The position numbers and the translations under genes are program-made. DNA of 64,000 bases from Eopsaltria australis (taxonomy: Eukaryota > Chordata > Aves > Passeriformes > Petroicidae): positions 2,728,001 to 2,792,000 of the forward strand of contig JAVTVJ010000068.1 of assembly GCA_034509425.1 (NCBI GenBank), in the 5' to 3' direction. Under the pieces are notes generated by a model, which had not been told where the DNA came from, ran no database searches, and saw only the letters and a list, made by a program, of their open reading frames with translations. Below are positions 41,260 to 52,700 of the stretch, piece after piece; position 1 is the first letter of the stretch; each line of letters opens with the position of its first letter.

Positions 41260-43605
41260 TTTATTTAAGCTTTGTATTTTGTAGGTAGATTATAGGCAAG
41301 ATCATTAAACTTTATTTACAGTATAAAATACAGTAGTTTTTATCAATGAAGTAATTTTGGGTGGCAGCATATATTACAACTTGCACTGCATTTGAGGCTG
41401 CTTGATCTAACTACAAGAACATGAAGCCAAGTTTGACAGAATTTAGGGGCAAAAAACAAAGTTCTGTCTTGAATTCACTGGATGTTCAAACACAACGTAC
41501 CAAAACTGTGACAGATACAAACTTTGCTTTTTGAAATGAAGCTGAAATGTGATGGTGGCTACTCTAATTTTGCATGCTGCTTAATTTGCTGCTGCAGCCG
41601 CTCTGGCCTTTATGGAATTTCTGAGCGACTGCTCCTGTTGGATGTTGGGAAGGAAGGGGTCGTGCTTGTTGCATTATGCTGGCCTGGAACAACTACCACT
41701 ACTGCATGCTGCACACAGCTGCTGCTGCAGCTGCACCTGCAGGGCAGCCCTGCCCCATGCAGGAGGGCAGGGAGCTCTGCAACACAACGTGTTTCACTTC
41801 AGATAGAGACATAAAGCCTAGAGATGCACTGCCATGGAGTAGCTGTAGGTCTGGGTTCAAATAAGCATACACAAGTGTTGGCTATTATCTACAAATATTT
41901 ATTTTAACACTTGGATGTAACTACAGGAAGCCCTTGGCACTGATAGAAAATATTGATTCACTGTTAGGTTACAAAAATTTATACATAGCAAAATTTAATG
42001 CTCTTTACATAAAAATATTAGACTACTTAAACAAAACTTCAAAAACTCCCAGTAATAGCTACACTGAATTAGAAAAGAATTAGGCTTTAAGACACTGCCT
42101 CCATTATTACCCTTATGCAAACACTGGGCTAGAACATCACCTGCATTGCTGTAGAAATGTCTCCTTCATGCAACAGGTAAGAACATACACTAGGCTATTT
42201 TGTCATATTTGCTCTACATCAATCAACTTTGCCCCTTTTTTGAAACTGTCAAATTAGACTTCAATATTTAGCAAAAGAAATTATATTTGATGTTAATACC
42301 CCCAAAAAATGCCCTTTCTCTGAATACTGATTTGAAGGAATTTGTGCTTCCTTTGATGTATATTCAACAAACAGTCAAAACTACCAAACCACACGTCAGC
42401 TTAGCAGGGGTATGACTTGAAGATTTGATTTTTTTCAAATGAATGATGTATTTTTACTTTTCCCCCCCAACATTTATATATATATATATATATCATATAG
42501 AACAAACACCAAATATACCATCACTAATACTCAAGATATCACTGAATGCTTCTGAAAAAAAACATTAATTAGAAGGCAGACTTCTATGGGAAATGACTTT
42601 AAAATGGCACCAGTTTGTTTGTTGTCTTTTTTTTTCTGAACACCACGTTTTCTTAGTGTGCTAATTAATTTGTAAAAAGGAAAACACATAAGCACTGACT
42701 ATAAATTTGCTAAGCACCAAGATAGAGAAAGGTGGACATCCTGTATTATTTTTATGGCTGCAAATTTTATTGTTTGTGTAAAACTCTGCAAACTTTCTCA
42801 TCCGCTCATTTGGAATAGTCAGATCAGTGTCATTTTAATAAGGTAACACTTTCACTTAAAATTTAGGATAATGGTCTCCTGCCACTATATAAATGCTAAG
42901 ACATTTATAGAAAATAAATATTAAGGCAAAGCTGACATTTATTTTCAAAGAAGGGGATCATTATCCAGATCCAGGGATCTACATTCCATTAAATAGTTAA
43001 TAAAAGGATTAGAACTTGGGAGATCTGCTTGACCCTCAGGTGAGCACAGGGACGTGACGGCTTCACTGTGCAAGCGTGTGGCACAGGAGTGGAGCTGCTC
43101 CCCTGGCCCAGGGAGGGGCGTTCCCAAACAGCCCCCCTGCAGCCTGGGAGCTGCTGCAGCTGTGCCATCACACAAACACTAGCTCCTCTCAGAACTCCCA
43201 GCTGGGCACAGGTTCTTTGGGAGTTGCTCAGTCACACGTGCCTGTGCCTGAGGTCTGCACAGATCTACTGCCTGCTCGGCTGGGGCACCTGCCACCATTT
43301 TGTGCAGGGCATCATGCTGTAGAACAAGCCAATATTAAATACCAGGAGGCTCAAAGAAGAAGAATTTGGTCACTTTTTGTAAAGTGTTGCCTTTTAAAAT
43401 GCCTGGAATAAACCCTCCATTCTCTGTTAGAAAGGATGGAAGATTACCCATGGGAAGATTTCCCTAGAAAAGCTTTCCAGGAGCTGGAATGTGAAGCTTT
43501 TACACTTCTATTTTGTTTGGTAGACACACATCTGTACTGCAGAGCAGCTATTTGCTGATTTGTCAGAGCTACAGAACTCTTCTGCTGAATTACTGTGGCA
43601 AACAT
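41260..43605 (-). other. GPM6B: GPM6B 3' UTR with polyadenylation signals
   Basis: Follows the stop codon at 43608-43606 on the minus strand. Minus-strand AATAAA signals lie at 41311-41316 and 41260-41265, giving a 3' UTR of about 2.3 kb. It contains a (TA)9 run at 42475-42492, U-rich patches and two GC-richer islands (about 41590-41790 and 43020-43310). It ends about 460 bases from the last OFD1 signal, so the two genes meet tail to tail. Confidence 0.65.
42475..42492. repeat. (TA)9 microsatellite
   Basis: Nine TA units within the GPM6B 3' UTR, preceded by a C run (CCCCCCC) at about 42463. Confidence 0.95.
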
Positions 43606-43755
43606 TTATGTGTAAGAATTGAGTTGCTCTTTTGACCGAGACTGGATATCCTGAAGCTCCTGCTCTTCTTTTGCTTTGATATCTTGGTAGGCCTGCATTT
43701 TGCTGGCATCCTTTAAGTAGGCCCAGTTAGAAGACAGTATCATGAGGAAGTGGAT
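43606..43755 (-). other. GPM6B: GPM6B alternative last exon, long charged tail
   Basis: Acceptor AG at 43757-43756; encodes IHFLMILSSNWAYLKDASKM and a charged tail ending SRSKEQLNSYT, then TAA. It completes the fourth membrane segment and gives the M6-type cytoplasmic tail. It enters in phase 0 from exon 46135-46070. Confidence 0.93.
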
Positions 43756-46700
43756 CTGGAAGAGAAGGGTGAGCATGATGGCGAGTGAGCATGTCAAGAG
43801 GCAAAGCAAGCTGCTAGTCAGATTAATAGACGCTCTTTAAAATAACAACCAAAAAAATAGTTATTCTACGTTAATAAGCATTCTGTTATAAAAACAAGCA
43901 CAGAGGCTATTTTTCAAAGATCTCTAGAATTTGGCATGCTAATAATTCAGTTGGTTATTCACAATTTAGAGAAAGTTAGTACAACAATATTAAAATGAGC
44001 TACAGAGTTGTACGGGTCAATTAAAATGCAGAATGGGGGAAGCAGGAAAACAGTTTTGTACGTGCAATATACGGAATGTGTAAACTACGAGGTGCTCAGA
44101 AGAACTGCTTTCTAAGGTCGTGGTGCTTATGCATATCCAAGCCCAGAGCCCGGCAGGTCTTTTCCCCCAACAAGCAGATGAGAATTCCACCCTCCCCCTG
44201 GAAAAAAACCTGAAACTGTGAACCGTTTTATTTACGCGAACAAGGCTACATTAACACATCGAAAAATTAAACATCAAAACATGAGTCCAAAACTAAGCAA
44301 AAGCATGCAGTCTCTGGGTTAAGAAGTCTTAATCCTGTATTTTTATAGCTACATTTTAAACTTCCATTGTCCAACCTCAGGTGAAGAATTTTATATTGAA
44401 TATAGCAAACGGTTCTCTTTTTTTAATTATTATGTGTTTGTTTTTCTAGTTTGTGCATTCGTCTCTTGCCAACTCCTTTTGCCCATACTTCATGCAAAAA
44501 CATCTACATCTGAAAACACTGATTCGCTTCTCCTTCTTTTTTGCCCCCGACACTGTAAAAAGGTCCCTGTGATCTATGCATGGTTTTGCTTCCTGTGCAG
44601 TCATACTTACATTTTTGAGATCCGGCTACTGAGAAATCAGTTACTAAAGTGCAGCCATACAAGAGCAGAAGCTATTTATATGCTTGTTTCTTACTAGTTC
44701 AGGGTCCAAAAGAAAGAATGTGATTGTTTTACGCAGAGCTAAGACAAGGATTTATTTTCTTAGAGAAGGAGTATCATTTGGCACTTAAGAGTTTGAGAAA
44801 ATAATTGATTTCATCATGCGTGGAATCACTTGGAAATACAAGCAAATTAATTGATTATACCTGGGCTTCTCACCTCTGCCAAAACAGACTGGCACTACTT
44901 TATTATTCCTTTTCTTTCACACCATATATATTTTGTATGCTTGGGGGTACTTGTATTTGGTGTTCATGGCAAAGAATAAGTTAATGCATCTGACCCTGAA
45001 CTGTTCCAGTATTTGTTTGAGATGACTGTTAGAAATCAAGTGGAGACTTGAAATGAAAACATCCCCTTTTCAAGAGGATGCTTTATAAACACCCCTACAG
45101 TAACTGAATCCTCTCAACATGAAAAAGTAGCCAGATCTCATCCACATCATAGTTCATATACAAGAAGTAATTTCATTAATCTGATAAGCTAAACGATGCT
45201 TACTGAAGCTATTTACAATTACTGTAACAAAATTCAGAAAGCTAGACTTTTAGTCTAGGGTGTCAGTGGTATTTCAAGCTACGCAATGCAGCTTTTTACT
45301 GGGCTTATACAATTTAGAATTTAGTGCAGCAATCTTCCCGACTCTTAAACTTCAAAACAGCATAGTTATATGTAGTAGCCATCATGTAGATCAGCTGGTG
45401 GAAGAGAACAAAATACAGGAGAGTAAGATACAACAAGGTGACGGCTCAAGCCCGCTTGGGCAACTCTCGATACTTTTACAACAGATGTTACTCTGAGCTC
45501 CTTCCAGGGTGAAGATGCAAATAAATAACCTGCCATTTCTCTGGGGAGGATAACCCAGCATAAACCCTAGGGCTATTTTGTCAGCCAGTTGTGAGTATTA
45601 CAGCAGGGCTTGGCTGGCACAGGGTTAGAAGCTGGCCACTAAAGGAAGTGTTAGACATAGGAACAAGTCCTTTTTCCCAGCCGCTACCTGGAACTGGCAC
45701 TGCAGGGCTGGACCACTCAATGTGCCTGGCTCCAAGCAAAGGAAACCAAGAGGTTACAAGCAGCTGATCAAATAAACTACAAAAATGAAAATTAAATAGT
45801 GGAAATAAAAGCAGAAATAGTGGATAAAAGTAGGATTTTGAAAGGACATGCAAATAATTTTTTCCTAAGTATAGGGGAGGTGGGTTAAGATGACTTCTTA
45901 AAGCAAAAGTTGGGGACCTGCTGACTTGTTATGACCAAACCATAGCAGCAAATAATGGTGATTACAGCTCACCCTCCTTCATGTCTAATATCACTACTTT
46001 TAATATACACAAAATTTAATCTCAAAGCATCTTAAGCGTAATTATAAAGCAACAAAAAATACTACCCACCAATGCTATGACAGTGGCACCAGCTCCAGCA
46101 CAAGCCACAATGAACAGGTGATAAGACATGTAGAACTAGAGAAAGAAACATGTTAAAAACATTGAAGTAATTCATTCAGAATAGTATAAAATGCATTTCA
46201 AGTGTTCTAGAGAATAAGGATAATAAAATCATCTTTGTAGCACGGTAGCAAAGCTTTAGAAAAAACGTACTGGAAATAATTTTTTTTTTGTATGATGTAA
46301 CAATTACTTCAGTGTTATATTTAAAGCAATCTCTTTATACTATTAGCATGAGTTCTCTCCAAAAACTTTCATCAAGTATTTATTGCATGGTGCCCAAGTG
46401 ACTTGTAGGCAAAAGCTGCACACAGGTTTCGTTTCTGTACCTCATTCGTGTTGCAGATGTTCTCTAAAATTGGGCCACAGGCTTTGCCAGGAACAGCATT
46501 CCAAGGGATAATACCTGAAATACCACAAAAAAGAAACCACTAATTTTAGCAATCAACACACACTTTCTAGTCCTCTCATCTTTTCCACCCACTTGCCAGT
46601 TGCGTTCCCATTCTGGGCATCCGTGTGTTGACCAGTACAGCTTGGAGTTGGCAGCAGGAATTCAAACAACTCCCTCAAGTTATGCTTTCTCCTCACACTG

Positions 46701-49700
46701 AGGGCTGCTGCCAAGGCTTGTTCTCAGATGTGGTTTTCCCATCTGGCAGCCAAACAGTTGGGTTTTTGCACTTTGGGTCCAGTTGCACACTGCCTACTCC
46801 CCCGCTCAGCACAGAAGAGAGAATCTGCATCTCAGAGGTACTTGGCACCTTCCAGGATAACACTCACTAGATGAGGTTCTACTTGAACAAGAAACTACTG
46901 TAGAAGGGTGTGAACATAGAGCTAGAGGGAAGAATTACAGGATTTTCTTCTGGTTTAGTTCCAATAGGTAAAAAGCACCAAGAGAACACAAGGAAGTTCA
47001 GTCTGCCGCACCTCATATACTCTGAGTTACTTTTCTTACATGACTGAAAGTCTGAAAAGTCAACAGAATCTAGCAGATTTAAAGAACATAAACTTTTAGG
47101 CCTGTAACAGATGTAAAGCTTTTGCAAAACCCATCTGAATTAAGAGAAACCCAGTTTGTTTTCCCATACAACTTTGCATTTCAACCCAGCTGGCGGGAAT
47201 TAGCAACTCTGTAAGCGGCAGGTCATTGAAATTATCCCAGGATGGCACAGCTTTCAAAAAGATTTTATAAGATTTTCTTCCAAGTCAACTTCTTGTGTGT
47301 AACTGCTACATACAATTCCAGCCTTTTAGCTACCACTTCCACCCCAAAAACAAGCAAGGAAAGTTCAGTGACACAAGTTGTCTGTTAGGGAGCTGGCTCT
47401 TTCCCATCATGCATTGAAACCTATTGAAATGGTTTTAGTGATCAGGGGAACAACACAGCCCTAAACAGCACTCATACAGCTGCAAAACAACCAGGAGAAA
47501 CAAGAAAGTGGAGGAGCACATCTCCCTTCACTCCTAGGCTTTGCTGCTGAAGAAAATGTCTTCCCAGCCTCTTGCTGTGAGCTGCTAAAATAGAATGTAA
47601 ATGTTTAATTGATTGAAGACTTCTTGTTTTTAAAATCAGTATCTCTTTTCTTCTACTGGACTTACCTGGACAGGAGAGCAAAGCCAAGCTTTCTTACTTT
47701 TTCAACTTTGAATCCATTTTCTCAGCTTTGAACGACTTAGTCCAAAGAAAGAAACATTCCTAGAAAATGCTAGCTAGAATGAAGCCAAAAGTAATGGTGA
47801 CAAAAGATCTTCTGCACAAGGGAAGCTGAAAATATTAACTTCAGGAAAAACTCACCTTAAGAAATGAAAGCCTGACCTTATTTTAAGTTATTGTCCCAGC
47901 TCCCTCAGATTTCTGTGTGTCATCAGAAAGCAGTATTAATTCATTATTAGTTATGGCAGACTTTTAATTACAGGTTTTTGGTTTTTTAACTGAAAGTAAT
48001 TGTCAGAGCGACGTTCAGACATTTACTTCACCTTTAAATGTAAAACAACTTTCTGAAAAGACAGAATACATGCATATGGGTCCAAAACACACAATCTGGT
48101 TATCTATTTCTCAGCACTGTTTCCAAGCAGTTTATTTTGAGGCTGATCTATTTTCAAACCTAATATTACAGCATTGGAAACCGCTACAAAATCATTTCAG
48201 ATAAGTGACTTGTCAGTTCAGTTAAATTGATTGCATCTGGAAAGAGATCAGTGTAATGTGAATTAATTAGAAAAGTAATAGTGCATTCAGAGATAGAAGA
48301 TGCTTTTGCATTTGATTCATCTGATAAGGCTGAGACAAAACTACTGAAGACAGACCGAGGAGAAAGGATAAAGCATTTAATCAGGATTAAAGCGAGTACC
48401 GTATTGCCTGATGTCCACACAGATCTGGTCCCCTGGAACCGTCACGTTTGTCTGAAAAGATTTGATGACTTCACAAGTTGACCATATGTTATAGAACATA
48501 AAGACAGGCACAGCAGAGAAGCCGAAGACCCCGAGCCAGGCCACTCCAAGCACGTAGGTGAGGAAAACAAACTGGGCAGAGAAAACACAAACACTTTATG
48601 TTTATTCCTTGAAAAGACTACTTGAATTTTCCTTTAAAATGCTTCAAAATAATCTTTAAGCATACTTTCAGAATTCAAATAAGAAAACATTTGATTTTCA
48701 AGCACACAAAATCAGTATTCTCATTGCTTACAAATACTTTAGTAGTTTAAGTGCTACTGAGAAAGTAATTCAGCCATTTCCTTTTTCATCAGCCTGCTTG
48801 AGTAAACAGATTGCCCTCATGAAAGAGCAGCCCATTGATTTCTCAAGATTCTCAGCTAAGCAGGGATTCTGGTTGTGGGCTAAAACCAATAAATTCCAAC
48901 AAAAATCAATTTAAGGGGTTTTTAAAATTAACTGTAACATACTAGCATTTCTATACAACTTGCAAATCAAAACCACATAGTGAATCAATGCTCTCAGAGC
49001 TCCCCCACACTCCCTGATGTATTGAAATCAATTTGGAATGTAACATTTGAAAATACCTATTTTTGCAAACATACCATGACCGTTAACAGGAGATCAGAAG
49101 GATTCAATTGGTCTAATACCCATTGCCAAGCAGAAAATGAATTACTTCACCTCAGAGAATCATGGATTTGTCCACTGAAATTTGCTGGTTTGGGTTTGCT
49201 CTTGAAAAAAAAATGACATTATTTTTGCTAAGATTATAAAATGTGGCACTGATTACTTTGGAAATCTCCAGCTTCCTCCTCCAGTGGGAGGGAGCCCCTT
49301 CCCTTTTCCCTCCTCTTCTAAGTGTTATGGTGAAACAGTAGCTCTGGCATCAGTTCCTGGCTCCCTCCTCCTGGTGAGACTAGGATTTGGATCCTACTTG
49401 GAAGGTGGGGGAATGCTGTTCCATCTCCTGTGCTGTCTTTTCACCATTAGCTGTGGCTGTTCTCTCTCAGCTGCAGATGGACTGGAAAGACTCACTTCCA
49501 GAAAAGCACTGGTGCCCCACTATCTTACTTAACACCTGTGTGCCAGAGGACAACAGCAAGGATGGGAAAGGCTCTCTGACCCAGAACCCAGGGACTGAAC
49601 TAATGCTGCAGTGGTGGAAGTAGGGAGCCCCACAGGTTTTTTCCAGAATAACCCTGCAAGTGTTAGAGCAAAAGCTGAACAACTGCTTTGGTTTCAGTCC

Positions 49701-52700
49701 AGGGAAGTGGTGTGTGGGGAGGTGGAAATTCTGGCAAACTTATGGCCCATAAAACCCCAGCCAGATTTTAATTTATAGACAACTCAACTGGAATACCCTG
49801 TTTCATATTAGAAAGTGCCACATAACAGATCTGTATGTTTTGTGGGAGAATTGAGAATCCTCCCTTTGGATTTTGGGAAGGAACAAGTGGACCAGGTTAA
49901 AGGATTTCTGTAGATACACTACAAATGAAACATGAGTTTGCATATGTGTGTATGGAAGCGTGCATGAGAGGAAGTGCACAAAGCCTTTAAATCCTAAAAT
50001 AGTCAGGGAAAAATACACTCACATTTAATGTGATAACTGTGGGAAATGGCTATTCTGCATTACCAGAGCCAACACAAATAATTTAGGGAAGATGGAAGTC
50101 TGTCTTCTGTAACAACCTTATGCAAGATGGGACTGCCTTTCAGGACTTTGCTGAGCAATGAAATTAAAGAAGTAGAGGAGCTCTTGATCAAAGTGGCAAA
50201 ATACCACTGTATGTCCAAAAGCCTGTTGCCTGTACCCAGCTGCAGTCACTTGTCTGTTTAATGTTTTATCTCCTCACAAACCTTGTTACAGCCCTGAAGG
50301 TTTAACACAGCAGCATACAGGCACTTTTTCTGTCACCACCAAACATTAATGCAGCTTACCAGAGCTCCAAGCCATCCCTCAGCTGGTAAATTCTCTCCTT
50401 CATTGTGTGGGCAAATATGGAGAAACATGAAAACACATTTTTCTGCCATACTTCCATGTGTCACACTGGTATTTGTATAAGCAGCTGACAATCATGTGCC
50501 TGCCACTACTCAACTGCACAAGCAATTGTCTGCACTGACGAGATGCATGGGATGTGTATGTTTCTACTTTATTTTGGATCTTTTCAAAACACGGCTTTAG
50601 ATCTAATTTTGCTCCTTGGTGAAGACCATACTTGTTAGAAAAAAACTGAGCAAATAGCTGCTTAACTGGAAAATTATCAGATGCCTTATTTTTATTAGCT
50701 CTTGAAAAATTCAGTAAGTACCCAACACCACAGTGGAAAATTGCTAACTCTCATGAAAATAAACATGCATCTCTTTTGTATTTAACCAGCTGAAAGCACA
50801 TATTTTTTAAGTACAGGATATAGGCTGTATATTAAAATGCAACAATCACATCAAAAGCCTCTTCTCTTTTCACCCACACTTTCCCGTGGGCGATCTGTCA
50901 TACTGCTTAGCTTCCTCCATAACTACGAGCTTTGAATGCAGATTTTCAGTAATAGCTTTGAAATCTTCTCTCAGAAACATAGTTATGGCTGTTCTTGCAG
51001 AGTGTGCCCTTGGGGACAACGTGGGTGAGAATCTAAAGTTTTATTTTTAGTTAAACTTTGCTTACAATTTTGTTCTAATACAGAAGTACACTGAAGAGAA
51101 TATGGCTGGTAACTTAAGGGCTTTAAGTGTTTTGGCTTTGCGAAAAACCCTCGCTATTCTGTCTGCCTTTTGCCATCTGCAAATCAATACTTGATTCAAG
51201 TGCAAAGACGTTGCGAAGCTTCATTCATTCATTACTGTTTGTTGAAGGATCCAGACACTCAAGCACAATCAACTATGGAAGTCAGAGCCATTACAGTTTG
51301 ATATTTAAATAGCTCTGCAAACCACAGCCATTTTACAGTCTGCCTTTAAGCGTCTCTCAAGTATTCCATGTGTAAAAGCACAAATTTCATTTTGGCCCAC
51401 ATTAAATGTTTTAAAATTAGCAGTCTCTCCAGTTTAGCTTAGACCAGTGAGTTCAGCTTTAAGACAGGGGAGGCCATGGCAGCCCTCACCCAGCCCATCT
51501 GCAGCATTTTGATTTGACCAAGCACCCTTGAGGTTCAAAGAAGAACCAAGACATGGATTGACCCACAAGGAGTTAAACAAAGAAGGCAGCAATATTCTGT
51601 TATTCAGAACCCAGCCCAACAGGTTTTAGCCAGCAAAGACTGCTGTTCCCATTTCTGATCCCACTCACCATTCCACTGATGCAGCGGCCACAGGCTGTTG
51701 TTTTGAACTCTCCATGCAGCTCCTTCACAGCACTTGTTGTATAAAAACCTTCTGCCAAAAGGATTATTCCATATAAGAAGAAAAATGATGCAATGCCATA
51801 AATTACATACTGCATTAGCTGTATTCTAAAATGGAAAAGAAAGAAATTATGTAATTAGATTTCAGTCCTAGTAAAACACAGTCAGTCCTCTCAAATTTTA
51901 ATAAATGACAGACAAGTCCTAGAAACAAAGTTCAAGGCTCTTTAGCATTTTAAGCTATTTAAGCATTTAAGCAGACTGCAGGAAAACATTGTTAAAACTG
52001 TGCCCTTTCCCAGTAAGCAATCTTGATGTACATTAGTCCTGCACCTACCAGAGCATCCCCTGTTGGTGCTGCAGTCCTTATACTGACTGGTGTTAGTCAC
52101 CAGGTTAAAGCTGCAATTTCATGCCTCAACTATGGAGGTTTTCTTTTTCCTCTTACTGATCCTGACACCTCACTTGGCAACGGCTGACAAGGTCAAATGC
52201 AGGGCTTTGAAGTGGCAAAGCCTGAAGCCAAACCTCTGACTGAACTACCAGGCTCTGTGGTCATTCCTTTGGCTTAGGGAAAGGAAGCAGTCCCTGAAAT
52301 TCACCATTTCCACCTGTGAAATTCAATTAACTTAAGTTTGCAAAAATTTCTGAATTCAGCAATATTTGTCTGATAAAAAACTCAGCAAACACGCAGTGAC
52401 TTCTCCTGAGGCTGCTCTAACAGCCTGGAAGGGTAGTTCCAAGTGAGCTGGTAGTTTCAGTGCTTTAAGTCACAGCAGTGTTGAGCAACTCAAAATGTTA
52501 ATTTCTTTTTTAAAAATGAAAGAGTTATTTATGAAATGCTTCCATTTTAGGCACTCTTGAACCACTCAGAGGAAGATCATCTCAGGGCACATGGTATAAG
52601 CACTTCCCTCAGATGTTATTTGAGAAAGTTCTCAATTTCTTAAAAATCTACCATCTGCAATGACACTCTAACAGTATTTTTTTAGCTAGAACAGGCAGAT

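Noticed and set aside
41524..41864. Overlapping open frames at 41.5-41.9 kb as a small gene
   Set aside because: Cys/Ala/Leu-rich products of CTG/CAG-rich sequence, antisense in the GPM6B 3' UTR, with no conserved domain.
43068..43411. Plus-strand open frames at 43.1-43.4 kb
   Set aside because: They lie opposite the GC-richer part of the GPM6B 3' UTR and show no recognisable domain.
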